The notes: a model not told the origin generated them from the letters alone. 64,000 nucleotides of DNA from Heliomarina baculiformis (GCF_019966545.1 NZ_JAIMIC010000006.1:1-64000); one strand, 5' to 3'; shown: positions 37,660-46,810, numbered from the stretch's first letter. Numbers and translations are program-made.

Positions 37660-38586
37660 TCAGCTCTCGCCCAACTGGCTCCCCACCGGAACTGGACGAC
37701 CGCGCAGAAACGTCTCTTCGTCCTGTGCGCCTTTGCCCGCGCGTTGCAGGCGTTTCAGGTGTAGAAGTCCCGTGCCGCAAGCGACGGTAAGACCCGGCCC
37801 GACGACCTCACCGGTCCCCGCACCTGTGGTAGGTTCCTGCGACAAGACTTCGGAGTCGAGCAGCTTGACCCGTTCGCCATCGATCAGGCACCAGGCCCCG
37901 GGGAAGGGTGAAAGACCACGGATCTGCCGGTCGATTGCGACCGCATCGCCACTCCAGTCGACCCGCGCCTCGGCCTTGTCGATCTTGGCCGCATAGGTCA
38001 CGCCGTCTTCCGGCTGCGGCACGGGCGTCAGACTGTCGATATCATCCAGCGCGCGCAGTATCAGACTGGCCCCCATCGCGCTGAGGCGGTCATGCAGCGT
38101 GGCGGTGGTATCCTTGGCGGTGATTTCCGTCGCCTCGCGGAGCAGCACCGGACCGGTATCCAGCCCCGCTTCCATCTGCATGATGCAAACTCCGGTTTCG
38201 GCGTCGCCCGCCATGATCGCCCGATGGATCGGCGCGGCCCCGCGCCAGCGCGGCAAGAGCGAGGCGTGAATGTTGAGACAGCCGCGGCGGGGCGCGTCCA
38301 GCACCGCCTGCGGCAGGATCAAACCATAGGCGACGACAACGGCAATCTCGGCATCGAGCGCGGCAAGCGAGTCCTGTTCGTCAGCTGACTTCAGCAAAAC
38401 CGGATGGCGTACTGTCAGCCCCAGTTCCTCGGCGCGCTGCTGCACCGGGGAGGGCCGGTCTTTTTTGCCGCGACCGGCGGGCCTCGGAGGCTGGCAATAG
38501 ACGGCGGCGACGTCGTGGCCGGCCTCAACCAGCGCATCGAGCACCGGGACCGAGAAATCGGGTGTACCCATGAATATCAACCGCAT
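37660..38586 (-). CDS. fmt: Methionyl-tRNA formyltransferase
   Basis: Formylates initiator Met-tRNA. The 308-residue protein has [19 protein letters not shown], the signature [21 protein letters not shown] with Asn/His active residues, [17 protein letters not shown], and the C-terminal OB-like domain with [23 protein letters not shown]. It is the last gene of the def-def-def-fmt row, linking formylation at start with deformylation after synthesis. A dispersed repeat lies in the 141-bp gap before it. Confidence 0.96.
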   Translation of the reverse strand: MRLIFMGTPDFSVPVLDALVEAGHDVAAVYCQPPRPAGRGKKDRPSPVQQRAEELGLTVRHPVLLKSADEQDSLAALDAEIAVVVAYGLILPQAVLDAPRRGCLNIHASLLPRWRGAAPIHRAIMAGDAETGVCIMQMEAGLDTGPVLLREATEITAKDTTATLHDRLSAMGASLILRALDDIDSLTPVPQPEDGVTYAAKIDKAEARVDWSGDAVAIDRQIRGLSPFPGAWCLIDGERVKLLDSEVLSQEPTTGAGTGEVVGPGLTVACGTGLLHLKRLQRAGKGAQDEETFLRGRPVPVGSQLGES

Positions 38587-38676
38587 CGTCCCAGCTCCTG
38601 CCTGTTCGGGGCGGGATGTAGCAGGGCGCGCGTTCGGATGCTACCGTTGGAAAAGAAATGCGCCCCTGCGGGGCCC

Positions 38677-38713
38677 ATGCCTCCGGCGGGGATATTTTGA
38701 GACCCAAAGAAGG
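38677..38713 (-). repeat. Post-stop dispersed repeat, copy B
   Basis: On the coding (minus) strand CCTTCTTTGGGTCTCAAAA is followed by TATCCCCGCCGGAGGCAT. It lies 14 bp after the stop of the divergent deformylase gene and ahead of fmt. It matches copy C (60003-60035) over nearly its whole length. Confidence 0.8.
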
Positions 38714-38727
38714 GGGAGGTCGCGTGT

Positions 38728-39222
38728 TCAGCCGAGCTTGCGCGCTTTGCGCAAGAGCATGTCGCATTTGACCTTGCTGAGATTGTCGAAATACATCCGG
38801 CCCTGCAGATGGTCGATCTGGTGCTGGACGCTGGTGGCGTCGAGCGCGACGAAATCCCGTTCAGTCGTGGCGCCGGTTTCGTCCATGTAGCGGACCGTCA
38901 CCGCACGGGGACGTATTATCTTGGCCGAAACCCCGGGCAGGTTGGGGCTTGCCTCTTCGTGTTCGCGCAGCTCGACGGAGCGGTGCAGGATCTCGGGGTT
39001 GGCAAGGCGGATCGCGCGACCGCGTTCGCGAGAGGTATCCACCACCGCGAGTTGCAGCATCACGCCGATCTGCGGCGCGGCAAGGCCGACGCCGGGCATC
39101 GCCTCCATCGTGTCGATCATGTCCTGCCAGATCGCGCGGATCTCATCGGTGATGGCTTCGACCGGTTCTGCGGCGGTGCGCAGGCGCTTGTCTGGCCAGG
39201 GCAGGCAGCGGCGGGCGGTCAT
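38728..39222 (-). CDS. Divergent peptide deformylase paralogue, catalytic residues replaced
   Basis: A 164-residue deformylase-family protein. Motif 1 is intact (PGVGLAAPQIG), but in motif 2 the zinc-binding cysteine is a serine (Ser92 in EEASPNLPG where active copies have EGCLSIPG) and in motif 3 the catalytic glutamate is a glutamine (QHQIDH, Gln135). Both metal histidines (134, 138) remain. It is therefore probably inactive as a deformylase, though it may bind nascent chains or ribosomes (inference). It overlaps the middle def gene by 4 bp. The reading frame is otherwise sound and not decaying. Confidence 0.85.
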   Translation of the reverse strand: MTARRCLPWPDKRLRTAAEPVEAITDEIRAIWQDMIDTMEAMPGVGLAAPQIGVMLQLAVVDTSRERGRAIRLANPEILHRSVELREHEEASPNLPGVSAKIIRPRAVTVRYMDETGATTERDFVALDATSVQHQIDHLQGRMYFDNLSKVKCDMLLRKARKLG

Positions 39223-39719
39223 GCGCGGGACTTTTCGTAAGCCGCGCGGGCGAGATCGGCTTCGCTGTATGGCAGGCGGTCGAAGGTGACCGTTCCGTTC
39301 AGGTGGTCAAGTTCATGCTGCACGCAGGCGGCGGCAAAGCCCTGGAACCTCTGCTGCCGTGCGGCGCCGTCCGGATCGGTCCAGGCCAGTTCCACCCATT
39401 CGGGGCGGGAAACCTCGACGAGGATGCCGGGGATCGAGAGGCAGCCCTCCTGCCCGCTGGAGAGCGTCTCGGAGTGATCGGTGATTTCGGGGTTGATAAA
39501 AGCCATCGGCGTGGGCTTGTCTTCCTTCCACGTTGTATCGGTCACGAAAAGCCGTTTCGTCACGCCGATCTGCGGCGCGGCGAGGCCGCGGCCCGGAGCG
39601 GCATACATCGTCTCGAACATATCCGCGATCAGATCGGAGAGGTCCTCATCCGCGCCGACCGGGGTGCAGGTTTCCGACAGGACAGGGTCGGGCCAGAGGC
39701 GGATCTCACGCACGCCCAT
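39219..39719 (-). CDS. def: Peptide deformylase, second copy
   Basis: Removes the formyl group from nascent proteins. The 166-residue protein has all three motifs: GRGLAAPQIG, QEGCLSIPG (Cys93) and QHELDH (His135, Glu136, His139), so it should be active. It is clearly different from the third copy upstream and may prefer other substrates. It shares one base with the upstream copy's stop (TGATG) and overlaps the divergent copy downstream by 4 bp. Confidence 0.93.
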   Translation of the reverse strand: MGVREIRLWPDPVLSETCTPVGADEDLSDLIADMFETMYAAPGRGLAAPQIGVTKRLFVTDTTWKEDKPTPMAFINPEITDHSETLSSGQEGCLSIPGILVEVSRPEWVELAWTDPDGAARQQRFQGFAAACVQHELDHLNGTVTFDRLPYSEADLARAAYEKSRA

Positions 39720-40237
39720 CAGCCCCGAGCCTTTTCGCGCTTCAGCTTGACCATCTTGCGGGTGATCATCTGGCGTTTCATCGGTTTCAGGTAGTCGATG
39801 AACAGCTTGCCGTTCAAATGGTCGATCTCATGCTGGACGCAGGTGGCCCAGAGACCGTCGAACCCGGCCTTCTGCAGCTTGCCGTCGCGATCCAGCCAAC
39901 TCACCTCGACCTCGGCGGGGCGGGTCACCTCGGCATACTGCTCGGGAATAGACAGGCAGCCTTCCTCGTAAACCGAGGTTTCCTCGGAAGAGGCAGTCAC
40001 CTCGGGGTTGAACATCACCATCGGGCGCGGCGCTTCACCCTCTTCCTTGACGCAGTCCAGCACGATCAGGCGCGAAAGCACGCCGATCTGCGGCGCGGCC
40101 AGCCCGATACCCGGCGCGTCATACATGGTTTCCAGCATGTCATCCGCCAGCTTGCGCAACTCGTCTGACATATCTTCGACGGGGGCGCAGACCTTTTTCA
40201 GGCGGGGATCGGGATGGATCAGGATATCTCGCTTCAT
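39719..40237 (-). CDS. def: Peptide deformylase, main copy
   Basis: The most typical of the three deformylases, 172 residues. It has PGIGLAAPQIG, EEGCLSIPEQYAEV (Cys94) and QHEIDHLNGKLFIDYL (His136, Glu137, His140), and a Lys/Arg-rich C-terminal helix of the sort that docks to the ribosome exit. First gene of the row def, def, def-like, fmt; the divergent patB/malY gene begins 94 bp away. Confidence 0.97.
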   Translation of the reverse strand: MKRDILIHPDPRLKKVCAPVEDMSDELRKLADDMLETMYDAPGIGLAAPQIGVLSRLIVLDCVKEEGEAPRPMVMFNPEVTASSEETSVYEEGCLSIPEQYAEVTRPAEVEVSWLDRDGKLQKAGFDGLWATCVQHEIDHLNGKLFIDYLKPMKRQMITRKMVKLKREKARG

Positions 40238-40330
40238 GCAGGCGATTTAGGCGATTGCCCCGGTCTTCGCAACGCCCCTTGCGTCTGGCGCAGGGCGGGA
40301 TAGCTTTACGCGCGAATCCAAGGAGCCTTC

Positions 40331-41521
40331 ATGACCACTCAAGACCCGTCCGTATTTGACGAGATTATCGAACGCCGCGGCACTGACAGTGCCAAATGGG
40401 ACCGCATGGAGAAAGTCTATGGCGTGCCCACCGATACCGGCCTGCCTATGTGGGTGGCCGATACCGATTTCCGCGCGCCGCAGGTGGTCATCGATCGTCT
40501 GCAAAAGGCAGTCAGCCACGGGATCTTCGGCTATGCGGACAATTCAGATGAATTCAACGCCGCGATCCAGTGGTGGATGAAGAACCGGCACGGCTGGGAG
40601 GTCGAGGCCGACTGGATTTTTACCACGACCGGGATCGTGAATGCCGTTGGCATGTGCCTAGACGCCTTTACCGCCCCCGGCGACGGGATCGTCTTGTTCA
40701 CGCCTGTTTACCATGCCTTTGCCAAGGTCATCAACGCGGCCGGGCGTCGGGTGGTCGAACTCCCGATGATTGAGGAAAATGGCCGTCACAAGATGGATTT
40801 CGCCGCCTATGACGCCCTGCTGGACGGCTCGGAAAAGATGGTGATCCTCTGTTCGCCCCATAACCCGGGCGGCACAGTCTGGACCCGCGAAGAGCTTTGC
40901 CAGCTGGGCGATTTCGCGAAACGGCATGACCTGCTGCTGGTCTCGGACGAAATCCACCATGATCTGGTCTATCCCGGCGAAAAGCACCTGCCGATGCCCG
41001 TGGCCGATCCTTCGGTCATCGACCGGCTTCTGATGCTGACCGCGCCCTCGAAAACGTTCAACGTCGCGGGACTGCACACCGGCAATGTCATCATTCAGGA
41101 CGAAACCCTGCGCGACACCTTTGCCGCACGCATGCGGGCGATTAACCTGTCCGGCAACTCGCTTGGCAACTTCGCGCTGGCCGCTGCCTATTCGCCCAAG
41201 GGCGCTGAATGGGTTGATGCGCAGATGGCCTATCTCGACGAGAACCGCAAAATCTTCGACGAAACGATCAACAGCATTCCCGGGCTGAAATCCATGCCGC
41301 TGCAGGCGACCTACCTGTCATGGGTGGATTACGCCGATACCGGGATGAACGCCGAGGAATTCTATCGCCGGGTGGAACAGGATGCACAGATCGCAGTGAA
41401 CCACGGCGATACCTTCGGCACCGGCGGTAAAAACTGCGCGCGCTTCAACATCGGCACCCAGCGGGCGCGGATCGAGGAAGCCTGCACGCGGTTGAAAAAG
41501 GCCTTTGCCGACCTTCAGTAG
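40331..41521 (+). CDS. patB: MalY/PatB-family PLP-dependent C-S lyase
   Basis: A 396-residue class I/II aminotransferase-fold enzyme of the MalY/PatB group, usually a cystathionine beta-lyase. It begins FDEIIERRGTDSAKWDRM, with the typical LPMWVADTDFRAP, then FTTTGIVNAV, CSPHNPGGTVW, SDEIHHDLVYPG and the PLP lysine in TAPSKTFNVAGLH. Substrate could be cystathionine, cysteine or another beta-C-S compound. AAGGAG precedes ATG 40331. Confidence 0.9.
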   Translation: MTTQDPSVFDEIIERRGTDSAKWDRMEKVYGVPTDTGLPMWVADTDFRAPQVVIDRLQKAVSHGIFGYADNSDEFNAAIQWWMKNRHGWEVEADWIFTTTGIVNAVGMCLDAFTAPGDGIVLFTPVYHAFAKVINAAGRRVVELPMIEENGRHKMDFAAYDALLDGSEKMVILCSPHNPGGTVWTREELCQLGDFAKRHDLLLVSDEIHHDLVYPGEKHLPMPVADPSVIDRLLMLTAPSKTFNVAGLHTGNVIIQDETLRDTFAARMRAINLSGNSLGNFALAAAYSPKGAEWVDAQMAYLDENRKIFDETINSIPGLKSMPLQATYLSWVDYADTGMNAEEFYRRVEQDAQIAVNHGDTFGTGGKNCARFNIGTQRARIEEACTRLKKAFADLQ

Positions 41522-41539
41522 GATACGGCTGCCGCGTCC

Positions 41540-41890
41540 CTATTCCCCCGGCAGATACGCCACCGGGGTCTTGGGGTCGCGGTAGAAATCCAGCGGCGCG
41601 GTATCATGCGCCAGTGTCGAGCGTTTGAACTCGTAGCGCATTTCGCCCAGATCTGCCTCGGAGGCCACAATCAGGCACTGATAGAGATGCTCGGCCCCGT
41701 CATAAAGGTCGACCAGCCCGCGCAGCGGCGGCACCGTCGCCTCTTCGACCGAAAATCCGTCGCGCCAGAGATGCAGCACGGGGTAGATCTTTTCCCCCAC
41801 GTGCACCCTCAGACGCGATTTGCGGCGCATCCCGGCAAGGCGCGCGGCATTCATTTCGTCCTGAATGGTTTTTGGCACAAAGTTTTCCAT
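41540..41890 (-). CDS. Hypothetical protein
   Basis: A 116-residue soluble protein that I do not recognise. It has no signal or membrane segment. The N-terminal third is basic (AARLAGMRRKSRLRVHVGEK) and the middle reads as a small beta-rich domain (YPVLHLWRDGFSVEEATVPPLRGLVDLYDG ...; YQCLIVASEAD). The RRxxR and short beta-strand pattern faintly recalls PilZ-like domains, but the hallmark is not clear and I do not assign it. It converges with patB, 18 bp apart. Confidence 0.6.
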   Translation of the reverse strand: MENFVPKTIQDEMNAARLAGMRRKSRLRVHVGEKIYPVLHLWRDGFSVEEATVPPLRGLVDLYDGAEHLYQCLIVASEADLGEMRYEFKRSTLAHDTAPLDFYRDPKTPVAYLPGE

Positions 41891-42105
41891 GGCACGACAC
41901 TCCCCAGATCGACGCTATAAGGATGCGCCGAAGTTAGAATAAATCAACTGTTCACTTAACGATTGTCTGTTTCCGAAACATGACAACCGCGGAGTTTTCC
42001 GACCCGCATGTGCATGCGCGCAACCTGTCTGCGCGCTCACCGACAGTGGGGTTTTGGCCCGGACGCTCTATTTATCTGGCCAAAGCTGATCTCAAGGAGG
42101 AAGAC

Positions 42106-43083
42106 ATGGGCGTTCTGGTCGATGGAAAATGGCAGGACAAATGGTACGATACGGAATCCAATGGCGGCGAATTCAAACGGGAAGAATCCAGTTTTCGCAA
42201 CTGGGTCACCGCGGATGGCAGCGCCGGGCCAACCGGTGAGGGCGGCTTCAAGGCCGAATCGGGCCGCTACCATCTCTACGTCAGTTTCGCCTGTCCGTGG
42301 GCGCACCGGACACTGATCTTCCGCAAGCTGAAACAGCTTGAAGACCACATCGACATTTCCGTCGTGCATCCGGACATGCTCGAGAAGGGCTGGACCTTTT
42401 CCACCGATTTTCCCGGCGCGACGGGCGACAAGCAGTTCGGTCTCGACTACCTGCACGAGGTCTACATCAAGGCCGTGCCAGACGTGAACGGCCGGGCAAC
42501 CGTGCCGGTGCTCTGGGACAAGAAGACCGGCCAGATCGTTTCAAACGAAAGCTCGGAAATCATCCGCATGTTCAACTCGGCCTTTAACGAGGTCACCGGC
42601 AATACCGACGACTACTGGCCCGAGGACCTGCGCGAGGCCATCGAACCGGTGAACGATCGAATCTACAACACGGTAAACAACGGGGTCTACAAAGCCGGGT
42701 TCGCCACCACGCAGGAGGCCTACGACAAGCCGGTTCATGAACTGTTCGACAGTCTCGACTGGCTCGAAGAGCGCCTGTCCGAAAACCGCTACCTCATGGG
42801 CGACAAGATCACCGAGGCCGACTGGCGGCTGTTCCCGACCCTGATTCGTTTCGATCCGGTCTACCACCTGCATTTCAAATGCAACCGGCGCCGGGTTACC
42901 GATTATCCCAACCTCTGGGCCTACACGCGCGAGCTTTACCAGTGGCCGGGGGTGTCAGACACCGTGGTCTTCGATCATTTCGTGCGCCACTACCACTACA
43001 GCCACGACACGATTAACCCGAACCGGATCATCCCGATCAACCCGGTTCTGGATTACAACGAACCCCACGGCCGGGGCGATTAA
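42106..43083 (+). CDS. yqjG: Glutathionyl-hydroquinone reductase (Xi-class GST)
   Basis: Reduces glutathionyl-hydroquinones with glutathione. The 325-residue protein has the family's N-terminal arm, the active Cys63 in SFACPWAHRTL, the substrate and dimer block with HEVYIKAVPDVNGRATVPVLWDK, SNESSEIIRMFN, and YLMGDKITEADWRLFPTLIRFD. Cys63 is the same position as in the E. coli enzyme. ATG 42106 follows AAGGAGG; the frame remains open 42 codons earlier but without similarity. The last bases are shared with the opposing response-regulator gene through TTAA, which gives both stop codons. Confidence 0.93.
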   Translation: MGVLVDGKWQDKWYDTESNGGEFKREESSFRNWVTADGSAGPTGEGGFKAESGRYHLYVSFACPWAHRTLIFRKLKQLEDHIDISVVHPDMLEKGWTFSTDFPGATGDKQFGLDYLHEVYIKAVPDVNGRATVPVLWDKKTGQIVSNESSEIIRMFNSAFNEVTGNTDDYWPEDLREAIEPVNDRIYNTVNNGVYKAGFATTQEAYDKPVHELFDSLDWLEERLSENRYLMGDKITEADWRLFPTLIRFDPVYHLHFKCNRRRVTDYPNLWAYTRELYQWPGVSDTVVFDHFVRHYHYSHDTINPNRIIPINPVLDYNEPHGRGD

Positions 43084-43442
43084 CGCTCCGAGGCGTAATG
43101 CTCGACCATCGCCGCCAGATCCTCTGGCGGCGTTTCGCTCTGCACATAGGCGCAGGCGTTGCAGCTATGGGCAAAGATCGACCCGTCCGAGAAAAAGCTC
43201 GTGTTGGTGACAAAGATCACCCGTGCCTCCGGTCGCCGGTAGCTGGCGAAATCCGAAATCGCCAGCGCGCTGCCGTTATCAAGCACGAGGTCCAGCACCA
43301 TGATGTCGAAATCCGATTTCTGTAACTCGAGGATCGCATCCTCCTGACTGTGAACCAATGTCACCTCCGCCCCTTGGCGGACCAAGTGACCGCGCCACAG
43401 CTTGCCAAGCTCGGCATTGGATTCGACGATCAGAACCTTCAT
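43080..43442 (-). CDS. Stand-alone receiver-domain protein, atypical
   Basis: A 120-residue single-domain response regulator without an output domain. The phospho-acceptor is Asp51 in IMVLDLVLDNG and the T of FVTNTS is kept. The N-terminal acidic pair is reduced to Glu7-Ser8, and the near-universal lysine before Pro is absent (YVQSETPP). It may therefore signal poorly through phosphorylation or work as a constant partner (inference). A perfect CtrA-type site lies 73 bp upstream on its strand. Confidence 0.8.
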   Translation of the reverse strand: MKVLIVESNAELGKLWRGHLVRQGAEVTLVHSQEDAILELQKSDFDIMVLDLVLDNGSALAISDFASYRRPEARVIFVTNTSFFSDGSIFAHSCNACAYVQSETPPEDLAAMVEHYASER

Positions 43443-43514
43443 AACCGGATCATGTACCTGTCTGGTTCAGTTGTGGTGGCGCTCAAGCCACGCCAATGGT
43501 GATCTGCCCATACT

Positions 43515-43530
43515 GTTAACAATTGCTTAA
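43515..43530 (-). promoter_or_regulatory. CtrA-type binding site
   Basis: On the minus strand TTAAGCAATTGTTAAC matches the full CtrA consensus TTAA-N7-TTAAC. It is 73 bp ahead of the receiver-domain gene and points towards it; cobC starts 101 bp on the other side. CtrA is not in this window, and binding is untested. Confidence 0.55.
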
Positions 43531-43630
43531 TGGTGAACGCATAGGGCAATTTTCTTAACCAAGTCTTGTCATTCCGGCGGGTTTCCGCTTCAAAACTTGA
43601 CATTCTCCCGGTCACGAAAAGGAAGATAGC

Positions 43631-44593
43631 ATGGGTGGTCCGATAAAGACACTCGGAAAGCCCCAGCGCGATCACGGCGGCAGAATCGATGCGTCGCGCG
43701 CGATCTACGGGGGAGACTTTGACGACTGGCTCGACCTTTCCACGGGCATCAATCCCCGCCCTTATCCGGTATCCGGCTTTCCCGCGCGTGACTGGACCGC
43801 CCTGCCCGATCATAATGCGCAAACCCGGCTGCTAAAGGCCGCGCGGCGTTTCTGGCAAGTGCCCGAAACGGCCGATGTTCTTGCCGCGCCCGGCGCATCC
43901 GCGCTGATCGCCCGCATACCCGCTCTCGCCCCCACCGGCCGCGTCCGCATCCCTCAGCCCACCTATAACGAACACGCCGCCGCCTTTGCCGCGCAGGGCT
44001 GGGAGGTCACCGATGCCGGTCTTGCCGATGCGCAGGTCGTCGTTCACCCCAACAACCCCGATGGCCGCCTCTGGTCCCCGTCAGACTTCGACACCAGCCT
44101 GACCGTCATCGACGAGAGCTTTTGCGATGTCACGCCCGGGCAAACCCTCGTGAAACTGGCCGACCGCCCCGGCACCGTGATCCTCAAGAGCTTTGGCAAA
44201 TTCTGGGGCCTCGCCGGTCTGCGGCTGGGATTTGCCATCGCCCGCCCCGAGGTCATCGCCCGCCTTTCCGATCTGACCGGCCCATGGGCGGTCTCCGGTC
44301 CGGCGCTGCGCATCGGCGCCAATGCACTCGAAAACCCCGCCTGGGCCGAGGACACTCGCAAGCGGCTTGCCAGCGACGCCTCACGGCTTGATCGCCTGAT
44401 GACCGGCAGCGGGGCCGAGATCGCGGGCGGCACCGACCTCTTTCGCCTCTATAAGGTCGATGATGCCGCCAAGTGGCAGGACCGGCTGGCGCGGTCCTAT
44501 ATCTGGACACGGATCTTTCCCTATTCCCCGCATTTCCTGCGGCTTGGCCTGCCGGACGGCGATGGCTGGGCGCAGTTGCAAGACGCCCTGTGA
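43631..44593 (+). CDS. cobC: Threonine-phosphate decarboxylase / cobalamin biosynthesis CobC
   Basis: A PLP-dependent enzyme that supplies (R)-1-amino-2-propanol phosphate for the nucleotide loop of B12. The 320-residue protein has [13 protein letters not shown] near the start, [26 protein letters not shown] and the PLP lysine in [21 protein letters not shown] 43631 follows GGAAGA. Its TGA overlaps the GTG of cobD. I found no B12-riboswitch box in the 188-bp leader. Confidence 0.93.
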   Translation: MGGPIKTLGKPQRDHGGRIDASRAIYGGDFDDWLDLSTGINPRPYPVSGFPARDWTALPDHNAQTRLLKAARRFWQVPETADVLAAPGASALIARIPALAPTGRVRIPQPTYNEHAAAFAAQGWEVTDAGLADAQVVVHPNNPDGRLWSPSDFDTSLTVIDESFCDVTPGQTLVKLADRPGTVILKSFGKFWGLAGLRLGFAIARPEVIARLSDLTGPWAVSGPALRIGANALENPAWAEDTRKRLASDASRLDRLMTGSGAEIAGGTDLFRLYKVDDAAKWQDRLARSYIWTRIFPYSPHFLRLGLPDGDGWAQLQDAL

Positions 44594-45513
44594 GCACCGC
44601 CGCCCTGCTGTCGCTCGCGCTGCTGCTCGACGGCGCATTGGGAGAGCCGCAATGGCTCTGGTCCCGCCTGCCGCACCCTGCCGTGCTGATGGGGCGCGCC
44701 GTTGGCTGGCTCGACCGCACCCTCAACCGCGGCAGCGCCAAACGGGCCAAGGGCGTCCTCGCCCTCGCCGCGCTGGTAACCGGCGCAATCCTCCTTGGCC
44801 TCGCGCTCTCTGGGCTTGGCGACGTCATCACCGTTCTCATCGCCGCCATCCTGCTTGCCCAGCGCTCGCTTTGCGACCATGTGGCCGATGTGGCCCGTGG
44901 ACTGCGGATTTCACTCGACGAGGGCCGCTCCATGGTGGCGCGCATCGTCAGCCGCGACACCTCGGGCATGGACGCGCCCCGCATCGCCCGCTCCGCCATC
45001 GAAAGCGGGGCCGAGAACCTCTCGGACGGGGTCATCGCCCCCGCTTTCTGGTTCCTGATCGCGGGCCTGCCCGGCCTGCTCGCCTACAAGATCGTGAACA
45101 CCGCCGACAGCATGATCGGCTACCGCAATCAACGCTATGAATCCTTTGGCTGGGCCGCCGCGCGCTTCGACGATCTGATGAACTGGATCCCTGCCCGCCT
45201 CACCGGCTTTATCATCGCCGCCTTGTCCGGCGGTCTTGGCAACTGGGCGGCCATCACCCGCGATGCGCGCCAGCACCGTTCCCCCAACGCAGGCTGGCCC
45301 GAAGCCGCGATGGCCCGTGCACTGAATGTCGCCCTTGCCGGGCCGCGCAGCTATGACGGCGTGATGCGCGACCTTCCTTGGGTCAACGGCGAGGGTCGCC
45401 GCGACATCGGCGCGCCCGACGTTGACGACAGCGTGAAAATGCTCTGGAAGGTCTGGCGCGTTGTGGTGATCTTTACCATCCTCGCCGCATGTGTGATGTC
45501 ACTGACGACCTGA
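44590..45513 (+). CDS. cobD: Adenosylcobinamide-phosphate synthase
   Basis: CbiB/CobD joins aminopropanol (or its phosphate) to adenosylcobyric acid, and acts at the membrane. The 307-residue protein has several hydrophobic segments, and the family blocks [59 protein letters not shown] and [11 protein letters not shown]. The GTG at 44590 is chosen because it starts exactly at the family N-terminus and overlaps the cobC stop. It works as the partner step to CobC. Confidence 0.94.
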   Translation: MSTAALLSLALLLDGALGEPQWLWSRLPHPAVLMGRAVGWLDRTLNRGSAKRAKGVLALAALVTGAILLGLALSGLGDVITVLIAAILLAQRSLCDHVADVARGLRISLDEGRSMVARIVSRDTSGMDAPRIARSAIESGAENLSDGVIAPAFWFLIAGLPGLLAYKIVNTADSMIGYRNQRYESFGWAAARFDDLMNWIPARLTGFIIAALSGGLGNWAAITRDARQHRSPNAGWPEAAMARALNVALAGPRSYDGVMRDLPWVNGEGRRDIGAPDVDDSVKMLWKVWRVVVIFTILAACVMSLTT

Positions 45514-45541
45514 GAACAAATCATTGAACCGGATCAGATAT

Positions 45542-46711
45542 ATGCGCCTTTTGCCCACCGTCCTTGCCGCGATCACGGCCGCCTCCCCGCTTTTTGCCCA
45601 ATGCGGCGGCTCGTTCAGCAGCTTTGTCAAAGGACTCGAGGAAGAGGCCATCTCGCGCGGTCATGACCCGGCGACCGTCAATGCGTTTTTCGATTCCGCC
45701 CGGCAGGACGACAAGGTGTTGCGCGCCGACCGCGCGCAGGGCGTGTTCCAGAAACCCTTTATCGAATTTTCCCGCCGCCTGATCTCGCAGGACCGGATCA
45801 ATCGCGGCAAAAGCAACGCGCAGAAATACGATGTGGTTTTCGACAAGATCGAACGCGACTACGGCGTGTCCCGCGGCGTGCTCCTCGCCTTCTGGGCTTT
45901 CGAAACCGATTACGGCGCGTTTCAGGGCGATTTCAACACGCTGAACGCGCTGGTCACGCTCTCGCATGACTGCCGCCGCCCGGAACTCTTCCGCCCGCAG
46001 ATCTTTGCCGCGCTCGAACTTTACAAGCACGGCGATTTCGACCCGAGAAACACCACCGGCGCATGGGCAGGCGAAATCGGCATGGTCCAGATGCTGCCTG
46101 AGGATATCCTTGAAAACGGCGTCGATGGCGATGGCGACGGGCACGTGATGCTGAAAACCTCCGCCCCCGATGCGCTTATGTCGGGTGGCAAGATGCTGTC
46201 TTCCCTCGGCTGGCGCGCGGGTGAACCCTGGATTCAAGAGGTCACGCTGCCGACCAACATGGACTGGTCGCTGACCGGGCTGGAAGAAAGCCGTACGGTG
46301 CAGCAATGGGCGCAGATGGGGGTTCAGCCCCGCACTGGGTCACTGCCCAATGCGAACATGCAGGCTTCGATCCTGCTGCCACAGGGGCACAAAGGCCCCG
46401 CCTTTATCGCCTACCCCAATTTCCGCGTCTATTTTGAATGGAATCAAAGCTTTACCTACGTGATGACCGCCGCCTATTTCGCCACAAGGCTCGAAGGTGC
46501 GCCAGTCTATGACGCGGGCACTCCCGACCCGGGCCTCAGCGGCGGCCAGATGAAGCAACTGCAAACCAAGCTGCAGGCACGCGGCCATGACGTCGGCTCG
46601 GTCGATGGCATCCTCGGCGCAAACACCCGCGCCGCCGTGCGTGCGGAACAGGCGCGCCTTGGCCTGCCGGGCGATGGCTGGCCCACCCCGGCGCTTCTCG
46701 GCCGGCTGTAA
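45542..46711 (+). CDS. Lytic murein transglycosylase, MltB-like, with peptidoglycan-binding domain
   Basis: Cleaves peptidoglycan glycan strands in the periplasm. The 389-residue protein has a signal peptide (MRLLPTVLAAITAASPLFAQ), an SLT_2 domain with the catalytic glutamate in LLAFWAFETDYGAFQGDFNT and GEIGMVQMLPEDILENGVDGDGDG, and a C-terminal peptidoglycan-binding domain (QMKQLQTKLQARGHDVGSVDG ... NTRAAVRAEQARLG). ATG 45542 is preferred over a TTG at 45524 as it starts the signal peptide. It follows cobD by 28 bp. Confidence 0.9.
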   Translation: MRLLPTVLAAITAASPLFAQCGGSFSSFVKGLEEEAISRGHDPATVNAFFDSARQDDKVLRADRAQGVFQKPFIEFSRRLISQDRINRGKSNAQKYDVVFDKIERDYGVSRGVLLAFWAFETDYGAFQGDFNTLNALVTLSHDCRRPELFRPQIFAALELYKHGDFDPRNTTGAWAGEIGMVQMLPEDILENGVDGDGDGHVMLKTSAPDALMSGGKMLSSLGWRAGEPWIQEVTLPTNMDWSLTGLEESRTVQQWAQMGVQPRTGSLPNANMQASILLPQGHKGPAFIAYPNFRVYFEWNQSFTYVMTAAYFATRLEGAPVYDAGTPDPGLSGGQMKQLQTKLQARGHDVGSVDGILGANTRAAVRAEQARLGLPGDGWPTPALLGRL

Positions 46712-46735
46712 AACCACCCCCGGCCAATCCTTGCC

Positions 46736-46754
46736 ACGGGGCCAGAGTCCCCGT
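46736..46754 (+). terminator. Possible weak terminator hairpin
   Basis: ACGGGG and CCCCGT form a 6-bp stem around a 7-base loop, 24 bp after the transglycosylase stop. It lacks a T-run. Confidence 0.3.
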
Positions 46755-46810
46755 TGCCCGGTCGCCCTCCTCTCGCCTAGCATCGCCAGCAGCCGAGGAG
46801 GGCTACCGCC

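Noticed and set aside
37272-37790. Open frame in the gap beside fmt as a possible new gene
   Set aside because: Composition is odd, it continues into the antisense of fmt, and the start lacks a convincing ribosome site.
38728-39222. Divergent deformylase as a pseudogene
   Set aside because: There is no frameshift or early stop, motif 1 and both histidines are kept, and overlap with the neighbour is preserved, so it is called a gene with changed function.
43443-43630. Cobalamin riboswitch ahead of cobC
   Set aside because: No B12 box or the other conserved blocks could be found in the leader.
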